From the NCBI GenBank assembly GCA_027704905.1, contig CM051015.1, positions 19,903,756-19,967,755 on the forward strand: a DNA stretch of 64,000 bases. The letters run 5' to 3'. The notes under the pieces are model-generated. The model was not told where the DNA came from, made no database searches, and saw nothing but the letters and a program-made list of their open reading frames with translations. The position numbers and the translations under genes are program-made. Shown here piece after piece: positions 38,782-50,733 of the stretch. The first letter of the stretch is position 1. Each line of letters starts with the position of its first letter. This DNA comes from Muraenolepis orangiensis. Its lineage: Eukaryota; Chordata; Actinopteri; Gadiformes; Muraenolepididae.

Positions 38782-41700
38782 CTAGGACCCTCCAGGGCAC
38801 CGGAACTTTCCCTGCATCCATACCCGGTGCATCACCACCTTCTTCCCGCGGTTCACTTGAATCCGTCTGTCAACCAGATTCTGAACCTCTTCCAGACCGG
38901 CGTTGGTAAACAGACGGTGGACTTCATCTATGAAATCAAAGTGCATTATTGGTTTTGTGTAATGACATAATAATTTTGCGTTAAACATATCTATTGTACG
39001 TGTTTCTCACCTTTTGTGAAGAAGTAAGCACAAGTGCCATCTCCACGGGTGTAGAAATTCTCTGCCAAACACTGTCCTAAACATACCAACATACAAGTAG
39101 CTTAATAATCACACAACTGCATGCCGTTAAAATAAGAGCCTTGCACATCATATAATAGAAAATCAAACCAACCTTTTTTAAACCTGAGTTGAGAAAGGTC
39201 GTGTCTGCCATGATCACGGAATAGAAAGACTCCACCTGGGCGCAGGTATCTGGCCAGTCTGTCCACCACAGCCTGCAGTCTGTCAGTAACACACACACAC
39301 TTTATGGAAACAATGTCCTATCGTACGGGACACCGGCCTACATCCAGACGTGTGATGAAATGTATAATGTAAAAGTCCTCCATCACTGCAAACTGCTGTC
39401 AACTGCATACAAAGCAAGTTCAACAAGTGAATGAAATAGTTTATCAACTCAGGTGACGAATAAAAATGCCATTGGAGTAATATTCATTGTGAACAATAAG
39501 ATAAGCTAAGATTTGAAAGATTGTGGCGTATGTCAGCCATTCAATCACTATTGCATATTGTTGGGTTATTAACTCAAGAAATGTGAGTGAGTGAGTGATC
39601 AGCGTGCGTGCGTTCTTAGAACAGTGATGATTGATGGTTGAGAGTCAGTTGACACAAGGTGTCTTCGAGGTTCGATTGTTTGGTTCTACCTGGACCTACC
39701 TAAAGGTGGATTGTTTGGACCTACCTGGTCGGGTGGATGGAAGAAAACACGAACACCGCCATGACCACATCAAGACTATGCAGAGGAATGGGGAGCGGGG
39801 ACCCCTCCTCACAGAGGTCATGGACGAAGGCGTGACACACAGACGGATCGTAGTCTGGGTGGTCCTGAAGGAGCGGTGGGACAGAGCTTAACGTGGCTGC
39901 CCTGAAGATGGCACGCCATCGGTTTCTCAACTCAAAAGCCCATTTGAAAGGAGACCTATTTCTGAACGTCAATTGATCTGGTGAGTTTATTTATTCAAAA
40001 TTTTCAAATATACATACTTTGTTAGGAATCAAATCCAGAATGGGTTAAAGGGGTAAGACGACAATGTGATAACACGATTGTCAGTTACCAATGTTGTTGA
40101 TGTTTGATTTGACAACTATATACTGTAAATAAAAAAATATTGGTTAATTTAGGATGTTATTTGGATCTCCTGGATTTTGATCAAAATATCTTACCTTCAC
40201 CAGCTGAATAGCGTGAGGGGAAAAGTCACAGCAGTAAACAAAGGCACCCGTTTCTCTGCAAATAAAAGCACAAGCCATATCTGCCATATCACATATAACA
40301 TAACATTAGAAGGCAACCCCTACTCCCCTATATTTTCTACTCTCTATTCATTAGTTTGGTTTCAGGCCTTGCCAAGTGCTCGTAATATCTGTTAAGGGAC
40401 GGGTTTAGATTCATTGGTTATTAAAATTAAGTCTTGGGTAGCGTATAACAAAATACAATGCAAGTATGCAATGGGGACTTAAAATATACTTACTTAATGG
40501 TTTTCACAATGGGAAACACACTGTTACCGACTCCACATCCAACCTGTACAGAGACAATACGGTTCATTGATTATATTGTTAATATTATTTCATGCACAGC
40601 ATGTTGGCAATCCAGCATCACAATAATTCATGTGAAAATAATTCCGATACTTATCATACTGATTATAATGTTATAAATATATGCATAATAACAGTTTAAA
40701 CCTCCAATATGCGGAAATCTGCATGTTGGTAAGGAATGTCTCTAGTGTCTCTAGCTAGAGTCTCTAGCGTCTCTTGATGATCTGCGGCCCGAGGGGAGGC
40801 GGGGCGTTCCGGAACGTCCGGAGGAAGAAGTTCTGGAAACTCTCGAAACAACCACTGCCGGTCTTTGAAGAATTTCCCGTGGTGAGTCTCGTAGAACGTG
40901 TTCCAGTATCGACATGCTTCTGTGTCGTATTTAGCTGCGCACCGGAGGGACAGAACAAACTTATATTCACTTATGTTTCACGGTGTAATCCAAAACAAAC
41001 ATACAGCGGTGCAGGGGCTCCACATGTTCATGTCATTTGTCTGTATGTTACAGCAGTTTGTACAGCTCCATTATAGCCTGGTAAAGCCATAGCTCTCGTC
41101 TCTTTTACATATATGCCTGTACATTGTGTGTGACAATAAAGTTGAATTGAATTCAATATGTCCAAGTTGTTTGTGATTGTGCTGCTCATGGTGTGTCCCA
41201 TGCAAAATAGGTGTTTATGTGCTTCCTGAATAAATAACGGTTAAATCAAAAGTGACATTGCCGTGCCTTGTTCCTCTTGAGGAACACGTACGCTGGAGTT
41301 GTCCTCAGCTCTTTGACGTGCCGTCTCCTCTTCCTTCTCAGTCCACTGCACATGATCCCTGAAACACAGTAACATTACCTTACTTTACAATCCCTTACAT
41401 TACCTTATATGACATTACAGTCATTAAACAGACACTTTTGTCCAAAGCGACTTACAATAAGGTTATTGAAGGTCATTCAGGTAGGCAAGATGACTACTTG
41501 TCACCAGAGGTCATAAGTGCATTTCCTTCCTAACAAGCCATAGTAATATAATATATAATTACATATAGTCGGTTTGCAGCGGAGTGTGAGGCGGCTGGGA
41601 TGAGGATCAGCACCTCTAATTCTGAGGCCATGGTTCTCAGCAGGAAACCGGTGGATATTCTACTCCAAGTAGGGAGTGAGTCCTTACCCCAAGTAAGGGA

Positions 41701-42899
41701 GTTCAAGTATCTCGGTGTCTTGTTCTCGAATGAGGGGAGGATGGAGCGTGAGATTGACCGGAGAATAGGTGCAGTGGGAGCGGTATTGGGTGTCCTTTAC
41801 CGCACCGTTGTAACCAAAAGAGAGCTGAGCTAGAAGGCAAAGCTCAGTCTTCATTTCTACCCTCACCTATGGTCATGAACAATGGGTAATGACCAAAAGG
41901 ACAAGATCTCAAATACAAGCGGCCAAAATGAGTTTCCTCAGGAGGGTGGCTGGCCCTTAGGGATAGGGTGAAAAGCTCAGTCACTCGTGAGAGACTTGAA
42001 GTAGAGGCGCTGCACCTTCGTGCAGAAAGGAGCTGGTTGAGGTAGTACAGGCATCTAGTAAGGATGCTTCCTGGTCGCCTCCCGAGGGAGGTTTTCCAGG
42101 CACATCCAGCACGGGGCAGACCAAGGTACAGGTGGGCTGATTACATCTCCACGCTGTCCTGGGAACACTTCGGGATCCCCGAATCAGAGCTGGTCAATGT
42201 TGCCAGGAAGTTTGGGTGTTGAGGAAATGTTGAGGAAATGTTGAGGAATGTTGAGGAAAGTTTGGAGTCCCCTGCTGAAGCTGCTACCTTCGCAACCCGA
42301 CCAGGATAAGCGGGAGACAATGGATGGATGGATGGATGGATGGATAATTACATATACACATATATAATAAAATAATATCAAATACATTACAATGAGGTCA
42401 TTCAACAGGTATGCAAGAGAACTACTAGTCACCAGAAGTCACAAGTGCATTTCCACCCTAATACATGACATGACAAGAGCAGAACCAGTGCTCAGTTAAA
42501 AGTACAATGAGTTTGCTCCGTAGATTTGACAAGTACATCTAACAAAAGCTAATAAACAAGCAGTGGCAAACAGTAGAGCTACTGTAAGACACAAGTCCTA
42601 AGGAGGAAAGGTCACTGCATTACTTTATCTTTTAAGCATTTGAAACATTTTTGCAGACTAATGTCTCTTGTTATTAAGCTGGACACCAAAAGTAGCTGTA
42701 CCTTAATATGATATTATCAGACAACGGCCTGCACTCCTTCTACTGACCACATGTTGTGCTGGAACATGTCCTCAGGGCTGGTCAGGAACCTGGCCCCCAG
42801 TGGTGCAGACGGTCCTTGTGTGCCCTTCAATCTCATGCATAACTTGCACAGATGTTTTGTCACAGAGCCAAAACGTACTATACTCTTATATGTATACAT
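38782..42899 (-). CDS. mettl8: mettl8: mitochondrial tRNA 3-methylcytidine methyltransferase
   Basis: This SAM-dependent enzyme of the METTL2/6/8 family; METTL8 makes m3C32 in mitochondrial tRNA-Thr and tRNA-Ser(UCN). Coding exons, high to low: 42899-42748, 41358-41267, 40934-40702, 40543-40494, 40255-40195, 39864-39725, 39279-39173, 39076-39011, 38927-38782 (TAG). They total 1047 nt, or 348 aa. FRILEVGCGVGNSVFP (about 155-170) is the SAM motif. RYWNTFYETH, FKDRQWLFREFPEL, YCCDFSPHAIQLV, FVFSSIHP, FLFRDHGRHDLSQLRF and QNLVDRRIQVNRGKK are family signatures. The N terminus MYTYKSIVRFGSVTKHLCK is basic, Ser/Arg-rich and without acidic residues, as expected of a mitochondrial presequence. The intron after 41267 uses a GC donor. 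The final residues KFRCPGGS are shorter than the human METTL8 tail. Confidence 0.9.
41398..42625. mobile_element. Family C repeat, interrupted by a LINE fragment (mettl8 intron 1)
   Basis: The left part 41398-41567 (GACATTACAGTCATTAAACAGAC, ATTTCCTTCCTAACAAGCC) and right part from 42344 (AGAACTACTAGTCACCAGAAG, GAGCAGAACCAGTGCTC) belong to the same repeat family as 22763-23105. They are separated by the inserted LINE. Confidence 0.65.
41568..42343 (+). mobile_element. 5'-truncated LINE 3' end with (GGAT)n tail and 13-bp TSD
   Basis: A decayed reverse-transcriptase C-terminal region (AGMRISTSNSEAMVLS, REFKYLGVLFSNEG, RTVVTKRELS) is followed by frame breaks and ends in GATGGATGGATGGATGGAT. ATAATTACATATA flanks it at 41555-41567 and 42344-42356, a clear target-site duplication. 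It resembles common fish LINE tails with this RT C terminus; I do not assign a clade. Confidence 0.88.
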
Positions 42900-42902
42900 G
42901 TT

Positions 42903-43925
<1,023 letters not shown>

Positions 43926-43930
<5 letters not shown>

Positions 43931-43939
43931 CCCTAGCGA
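43926..43939 (-). promoter_or_regulatory. CTCF-like motif at the mettl8/dcaf17 bidirectional promoter
   Basis: Minus strand TCGCTAGGGGGCGC matches 12 of 14 positions of CCASYAGRKGGCRS. It abuts the dcaf17 start codon. Head-to-head spacing of mettl8 and dcaf17 implies a shared promoter here. Confidence 0.35.
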
Positions 43940-45317
43940 TGACCCGTCGGAACAACAGGAGAATGACCAGCACCGCTGGGCTGCTGCAGGGCAGGGCCAG
44001 AGGACTGCACGACTATGGGGTGATCCTCAGAGACAATATGAGGATCCTAAGAGCCCTCGTCCTGCAGGTGAACGGTGCTTTGTCCTTCGTGAACGTGGTG
44101 TTTCAGAGTCTAAATAATAGTTAATAATAATAGTACCATTATTTCTATAGCACTAAGTGTATCAAGCAGGACAGTGCAGAGTGCTTCACAATAACATTCA
44201 CAAGAAATAACAAAAAATGTAATACATTTTATAATAAACTTTTGTTAAAAATACAACAAACTATATACAACAATCCACTTCACTAAGCAGATTAACAACA
44301 TCAACCAAATAGAAACCAAAAATGTAATTGATATGATAGGTTTCTCTGAAAACAAGGACACTTATCTTTATGAATTATGAATTCTAGGACAACAGGAGTT
44401 TCTTTAAAGTCTGGAGCAGGTCTTCAAAGTCCTCAATTGCCTACGAAAGCGGAAAAATCTACTTTGAAAATTACCAGAGTTGCTACAGTTGGTACGTATT
44501 GTATTTGCACCTTTTCCTATTTGAGATTATGATGGACATCCCACTATTCCTACTGTATTCTTACCGAACCGCTAGTTTAAATGTACGTTGTGTTCAGCAT
44601 TGACTCACATCCTCAGCTCCTGTACAAGTTGCCCCAGCGGACAAAATTGGAGAAAATAGAAGATGCCTTACAATTCTCAAGCCCGCTTGTAAGTGACGCT
44701 TGGACACCCGATAGTAATCACTGTGCCTGTTCTGATGTGCTCTGTGAAGTTTAACGGTTCCCCTTCCTTTGCCCGACAGGATAAATCGTTGTCCACTCCT
44801 TCTGACCACAAACCGTGTCTAGTGACTCTCACGGCCAGCAACTGGCTCTGTCGCTTATCGTCTGAAACGGGGGAGACGTTACAGCGGGTGTACCTCAGTC
44901 CACAGCACAAGTTCAAGTAAAGGATTAGCATTTTCCTGGTCCCACCGTTGATGTTTCACGACACGTCGTGTGTGTTTTTAAAACGTTGTGTGTTTCTCTT
45001 GTTCTCTTGCCAGGTACCTTCACTGGGATCAATTCCAAGAGAGATTTTGTGTCAAGTCAGTCCAAAACAAAGGGGCACCTTTTGCACGACAGGTACAACA
45101 TTACAATTCATGACATTCATAAAATAATTCATATGAAAACCAGGTTGTTATTAGACCCAAGGTGGGAGTCTGACGAGGGAAATATATTATATTATAGTTT
45201 TTGTTGGTAATGCTATAATTGTTAGATAGTTTTTAATGTTATAGTTGTTAATGTAATAGTTCTTAATGTTAGAATTGTATTCGCCATGGCATACCTGTTA
45301 TAACTAAGATTTTAATT

Positions 45318-45351
<34 letters not shown>

Positions 45352-48300
45352 GTGTTGTTTCTCCCTCCCAGGCAGGCGTAAGTCAGAACACCCTGCTCCA
45401 CTTGGCCATCTTTAACGTGTTCCCCTTGGAAATTGTGGGAATGTTGGAGATCAATAAAACGGTATGCAGTCTTTTGTCCTCCTGTCCCTTACTCTCCTAG
45501 GGTGTGAAGAAGTTGACTTTTCATTTCATCACCTCACTGATGTACTTAATAATCAAAAATACGTGACAGAATCCAGAACGTATCTCCTCCTCCTTCTCCG
45601 ACCCACATCTGCCACTTACAATACAACTTGAACATGAGTAAGCTACTTGCCTCTTGGCAGCTTGTAACATCCCTGTCTGTAGTCGTGTCAATAGCGATGA
45701 CCTCGGTTGTTTGTCGCTTTGGATTAAAGTGCTGGCTTTAGCGACCACCACGTAATGCTGTCTGGATGCAGGCCTGTGAAAACCCTGCTGTGAGCTGTTA
45801 ATTACAACGATTACAATAATAAACAGCTTTGTAACAGTGCTTGACTTGACGATTTCATGTATTTTAGGTGTTTGGGAACACGGTTACCGATGTCGTATTA
45901 ACTCAAGGCACGCTGGCGGTGTCTCACAGCACTAAATCAGTGAAGCTCTATAGCTTTGACTGGATCATCAACGAGGTGCTCTTAATTTTTTGTATATATT
46001 TTCTTGATCATATAACAAGCTGTCTTTGTCTTATTCCAAAAACCAAGCCAGCTCCTCAGATGTCCCTGGTGTGTAACCCCCTCTTTTATAATGTTCCCGC
46101 CTCAGTGCCTGACCAAGAGGCTAAAGCTCGGCGAGGTCAGTCCCTTTCATGAGGGCAGGACGGTGGGAGAACCTCCTTATGGTGTCCCGGTGAACATCGT
46201 CATCCGGGGTAGGCCGCCCATTCTCTCTTTTAGGACCGTTATGGTAATGGGTTGCTTTTATATAGCGCTTTTATCCAAAGTCATGCCTCACATTCACCCA
46301 TTCATACACACATTCAACCACCAACGGCGGAGTCAGCCATGCAAGGAGACAGCCAGCACGTCAGGAGCAGTTAGGGTTAGGGTGTCTTGCTAGGAGGAGC
46401 CGGGGGATCGAAACCAGCAACCGCTCTACCTCCTGAGCTACACTGCCGCCTTGTGTTGTTTCAAAACTACACAAAATTACAAACTAAAAAACTAGAGACC
46501 AAAAAAGTCCCCTGGATCCTGATTTGGATCCAGATCTGGGCCAAAATGTAATCAACTGTTCCTTGGCCCATAATTAATCTAACCACCACGTTTTGTCTAA
46601 TTCCGTACATCACTTTTTGAGTAATGCTCACAGACAAACAGAGACACAGACAGAATGGGGTAAAAACAATAATCTCTGGTCCATCTTCCATGGCGGAGGT
46701 TATACAAAAATGATATATGTATGTTATTGTGTTATATGGTATTGATTTGTTATTATTATAACTGTCATTAGATTGTCCACCGGTGCTCTTCGAGGTCTCC
46801 TGCTCCGACCATAGCGTGCAGATGGGAGGTCACCCGTGGCACTCCATACACACGCCCCCCCACAAGAAGCACAGAGGCACCCATCACATCTGCTCCGTGG
46901 CGGAAGGCGCTCTGGTAATAAACTGCAGGGCGTGTATCTTACTACACTGTTTAGTATTTTAATAATATGTTTATTCACTCAGTGTCTCTGTTCGAGGGTC
47001 ACTGAAGTTTGTGACAGTCCTCAGTTGTTGCCTCCAGTCCCTTTCCATGACAGCCCCCCTTATGGACATAAGCGATGTGCTACTTGTCTTTCTTGTTATC
47101 CTTTAAACACACACAATTGATTATCTTTCCTTTGGGGGGGGATTTCCTGTTGATGTTCTTCCGTGAGAAAGTCTGTGCAGTGTGTGTGGTTGGTGGCTGC
47201 TTTAAGCAGCCTTGGCAGCCTGGCCCGAGTCAGACTGGTTAGAGTCTGGTAAAAGCAGCCTCACCTGGCCCCAGTCTGGGGTGATTATAGTCAAGTGGAA
47301 GCAGCCTCACCTGGCCCCAGTCGGGCTGATTAGAGTCTGGGGCTGGTGAGGCTGCACACCTGTGGGTCCCAGGCCCACAGGTTTAAGCTGTGGGCCTGTC
47401 ACCAGCACATGCAACTCAGGAGGAGCGCTAGCATAGACCATCTGCTCTGTTTGTCATACAACTATAATACTATATAATTAACGGTTTACTCATCACCTTG
47501 TGTCCTTGTCACTGGGTTAGGGTTAGGTCCCCGGAGAAGGCATTTTAAAGGCCTGTGGCAGCGCCGTCTGCTACAAAGTCAATTGTCATCTGAATTGTCA
47601 TTGTCATCTGAAAACAGCAACAAAGTTTATCCATAGTGGGGTTTCTAATGCATTAGTTTGCTCATGTGTTTAAACTATAGGCAAAGAATGGCGTCCGAGA
47701 CATGAACTGCTGCTCTCTGGAGACTGATTTTATATACTTCCACCCTGATGAGTCGGGGAGAATAATCCACGTTGGACCCAATACTGTAAAGTGAGTCACA
47801 TGTGGGACTGTGAGGGTCATGATGTGACGCACATCATGAACATACATATGCAGTATTGTGTAGAGAACGCATGTCTAGTAGTTTGTGTGTTTATATTGGA
47901 ACATGTTTCTGATCTTCTCAAGAATGCTGAGATGTGTGAGTGGTCTGGAAAGCGATCAGCCGTCAGAAGTGGTGGAAGATTTCAGCATCACAACCCACAA
48001 GCACAACGTGAGTTAACTTTAACGCATGTTTACAGTCTCCTTCACACAAAGGAGGAGAGGACACTAACAGTCCTGTCCCCTTAGCACAGAGGAGGAGAGG
48101 ACACTAACAGTCCTGTCTCCTTCACACAGAGGAGGTGTGGACACTAACAGTCCAGTCCCCTTAGCACAGAGGAGGAGAGGACACTAACAGTCCTGTCTCC
48201 TTCACACAGAGGAGGAGAGGACACTAACAGTCCTGTCTCCTTCACACAGAGGAGGTGTGGACACTAACAGTCCTGTCCCCTTAGCACAGAGGAGGAGTGG

Positions 48301-50080
48301 ACACTAACAGTCCTGTCTCCTTCACACGGAGGAGGAGAGGACACTAACAGTCCTGTCTCCTTCACATGGAAGACGAGTGGACACTAACAGTCCTTGCATA
48401 TTTGCGCATTTGTGAACCTCTGGTGTATATTTTGTTTATTCAATAGTTACACAAATTTGTCGTGGGAGGTCCTAAACGGTGCTTAAAACATGTGGTGATC
48501 ATCCACACGGCTAACAGCTTGTCGTCCTCCCTGGACCAGGTGGTCCCCCGGGTCACTGTCACCTCCTCCGGACGTACGGTCAAGAGGGTCAGCCAGCAGC
48601 TGGACGACGACCCAGACCAGGAGGTATTAAGATGAAAGAGTGAACCAATATTCAGTGGTCAAAGTGTTCTTCATCAAACTTTATAAGACACGGTCATTTC
48701 CATAAGTCATTCTCATAAGTCATTCCCATAAGTCATTCCCATAAGTCATTCCCATAAGTCATTCCCATAAGTCATTCCCATAAGTCATTCTCATAAGTCA
48801 TTCCCATAAGTCATTCCCATAAGTCATTCTCATAAGTCATTCCCATAAGTCATTCTCATAAGTCATTCTCATAAGTCATTCCCATAAGTCATTCCCATAA
48901 GTCATTCTCATAAGTCATTCTCATAAGGTGTCGGGTCAGTGGTGGTAGTCTCTGGAACAAATGAGAAGTAACACCGTCTGGTTTCCGTAGACCTTCCGCG
49001 CGGTGGAGTATGAAGACGAGGTGGACCTCCTGGTTCTGGTGGTGACCGGAGGAGGAGGAGAAGAGGGAGGAGGAGGAGGAGGAGGAGGAGGAGGAGAAGA
49101 AGAAGAGGGAGAAGGAGAGAGCGCTCGAGTTCAGCTGCACGACAACCAGAGTGGAGAGTTGCTGAAGACGGTTCCCCTCCGACGGTCCTGGGACGTGGTG
49201 AGGGCCGGCAGGAAGTCTTTACATTACATTACATTAGTCATTTAGAACAGAAGGTCATTCTACAGGTAGGCAAGAGAACTACTAGTCACCCGGAGTCATA
49301 AGTGCATTTCCTTCCTAACAAGCCATTATAATATGATATATACATACTACATATGCATATATATAATAACATAATATATAATACGGTACATTTCCTTCCT
49401 ATCAAGCCATAATAATATAATATGCAGTACATACATACATATATATATATATATATTCCCTAGACACATTAAGTACATACATACATTGTTTATCACAAGC
49501 TAATAAACAAACAGTAGCACACAACAGAGCTAACAAGACCAAGGTGCTCAGAGGAAGCCTCGGGGTACTAGCTGTAGCTGTAGGCTAGCACCAATATGTT
49601 GAACTGGTACTTGTTAACTGTTAACTGTAAACATTCCTACATATAGTTAATATAGTAGTAGTGTCACGAGTAGGCTGTCTTTACATCTAACCACTGCAAA
49701 TGATATATTACCATGCACTGTACTGCAACCAGTTGCACTCTGGTTAGATGCCAAATTATTTTCGATGTACTGTACTTGTGCTGTGCAACGACAAATACAT
49801 TTGAATCCAATTTAATCGAATCTAATATAGTATATAGTACATAGTATAGCATAGAGTTAAATAATATAGTGTACAATTGTAGGGAACTCATACTGCGCGG
49901 GAGGGAATGGGGGAGTAAGCATTCCATTGTAATTAAGAAAATCTTAAATGTTTGTCCTTTGTGGTTCAGACGTACCGGAATGAGCTGTACTATGATAAGG
50001 ACACCATTGTCCACATCGAAGAGAGGAACAGCAACTACCGCTGCCACGTCTACAAGCTCCGAGCGGAGGAGACCAGATAA
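43939..50080 (+). CDS. dcaf17: DDB1- and CUL4-associated factor 17, 14 exons
   Basis: A WD40-type nucleolar/transmembrane substrate adaptor for CUL4-DDB1 ubiquitin ligase; human loss causes Woodhouse-Sakati syndrome. Exons: 43939-44067, 44388-44491, 44598-44688, 44780-44916, 45014-45092, 45372-45461, 45868-45975, 46106-46208, 46772-46914, 47681-47790, 47923-48007, 48447-48623, 48991-49197, 49970-50080 (TAA). They total 1674 nt, or 557 aa (human 520). Matching segments include NMRILRALV, KIEDALQF, LTASNWLCRLSSETG, MLEINKTVFGN, VGEPPYGVP, MGGHPWHSI, GRIIHVGPN and YEDEVDLL. Residues about 472-495 in exon 13 are a Gly/Glu expansion absent from human. The exon 3 acceptor at 44597/44598 was chosen because a nearer CAG breaks phase. 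AATAAA at 50143-50148 is the likely polyA signal. Confidence 0.93.
46238..46450 (-). mobile_element. tRNA-derived SINE, minus orientation, dcaf17 intron 8
   Basis: It begins on plus with GGTAATGGGTTGCTTTTATATAGCGC and ends with CCTCCTGAGCTACACTGCCGCC. It is the same family as 28886-29146 and 53440-53680. Confidence 0.75.
46490..46695 (-). mobile_element. Dispersed repeat family B, minus orientation, dcaf17 intron 8
   Basis: CTGGATCCTGATTTGGATCC, TTGGCCCATAATTAATCTAACC and CCATGGCGGAGGTTAT match, reversed, the copies at 2455 and 15891. Confidence 0.65.
47190..47345. repeat. 45-bp minisatellite shared with gorasp2 intron 3 (dcaf17 intron 9)
   Basis: About three and a half copies of a unit containing AAGCAGCCTCACCTGGCCCC and AGTCAGACTGGTTAGAGTC. 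This is the same unit and the same GTGTGTGGTTGGTG leader as at 11656. Confidence 0.9.
48020..48395. repeat. About 43-bp array carrying acceptor-like words, dcaf17 intron 11
   Basis: Nine copies of GGACACTAACAGTCCTGTCT followed by CCTTCACACAGAGGAGGAGA. Each unit includes CTGTCTCCTTCACACAG|AGG, a good 3' splice-site lookalike. Confidence 0.93.
48695..48930. repeat. 14-bp array CATAAGTCATTCCC, dcaf17 intron 12
   Basis: About 17 head-to-tail copies with C/T variation at one position. They end about 60 bp before the exon 13 acceptor. Confidence 0.95.
49046..49122 (+). repeat. dcaf17: In-frame (GGA/GAA)n expansion in dcaf17 exon 13
   Basis: GGA runs followed by GAA/GAG codons encode about 24 Gly and Glu residues between VVTG and SARVQLHD. 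Human DCAF17 has no such tract here (VAVTQIDAEGKAHLDF). Confidence 0.92.
49217..49560. mobile_element. Dispersed repeat family C copy, dcaf17 intron 13
   Basis: TTACATTACATTACATTAGTC, AGAACTACTAGTCACCCGGAG and TTTCCTTCCTAACAAGCCA match the copies at 22763 and 41398. Confidence 0.65.
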
Positions 50081-50225
50081 CAAGGGCCGCTCATCTGGCT
50101 GGACATATTAGTGTTCTGTTTTTGTTATGCCACAGAAGAAACAATAAAGATATAAAACACATCATTGTTTGAGGATTTTCTCTCTCTCTCTCTCTTACTG
50201 TCTCTCTTACTGTGGCCTAAGATAT

Positions 50226-50227
<2 letters not shown>

Positions 50228-50265
<38 letters not shown>

Positions 50266-50284
50266 CATACAGTATATATATATG

Positions 50285-50316
<32 letters not shown>

Positions 50317-50560
50317 TACACATTTATATACATATACATATATATGTATATATATATTTTTTAAATATATATTTCGATTTATTTACATACAGTATACGTA
50401 TATATATATATTTACATACAGTTTATATATCGATATCTATATATATATATATAGATATATATACTACTAATACCTTATTGTGATATATATATATATATAT
50501 AAGTGATGTTTTTAATCTGATATTATATATATAAACTTTATATATATATATATATTATAT
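50228..50560. repeat. (AT)n-rich microsatellite between dcaf17 and cybrd1
   Basis: TATATA runs with GTATATA and TTTACATACAGT interruptions. The 653 bp between the two coding regions is mostly this repeat. Confidence 0.95.
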
Positions 50561-50733
50561 ATAACAAAAAAACCTTCACAACAACAACTTCTGCAAGGCG
50601 TGGGTCACGTGACTCTGGCCAGTCCCCTCGAGAAACCTCCTGACATATTTTCTACGTCACAAAACTACTTCAAAACATTTCCCCAAGTCCGCGTCCTCCT
50701 CCTCGCGTCCGTAGTTATAGTGGACGCAGCACG

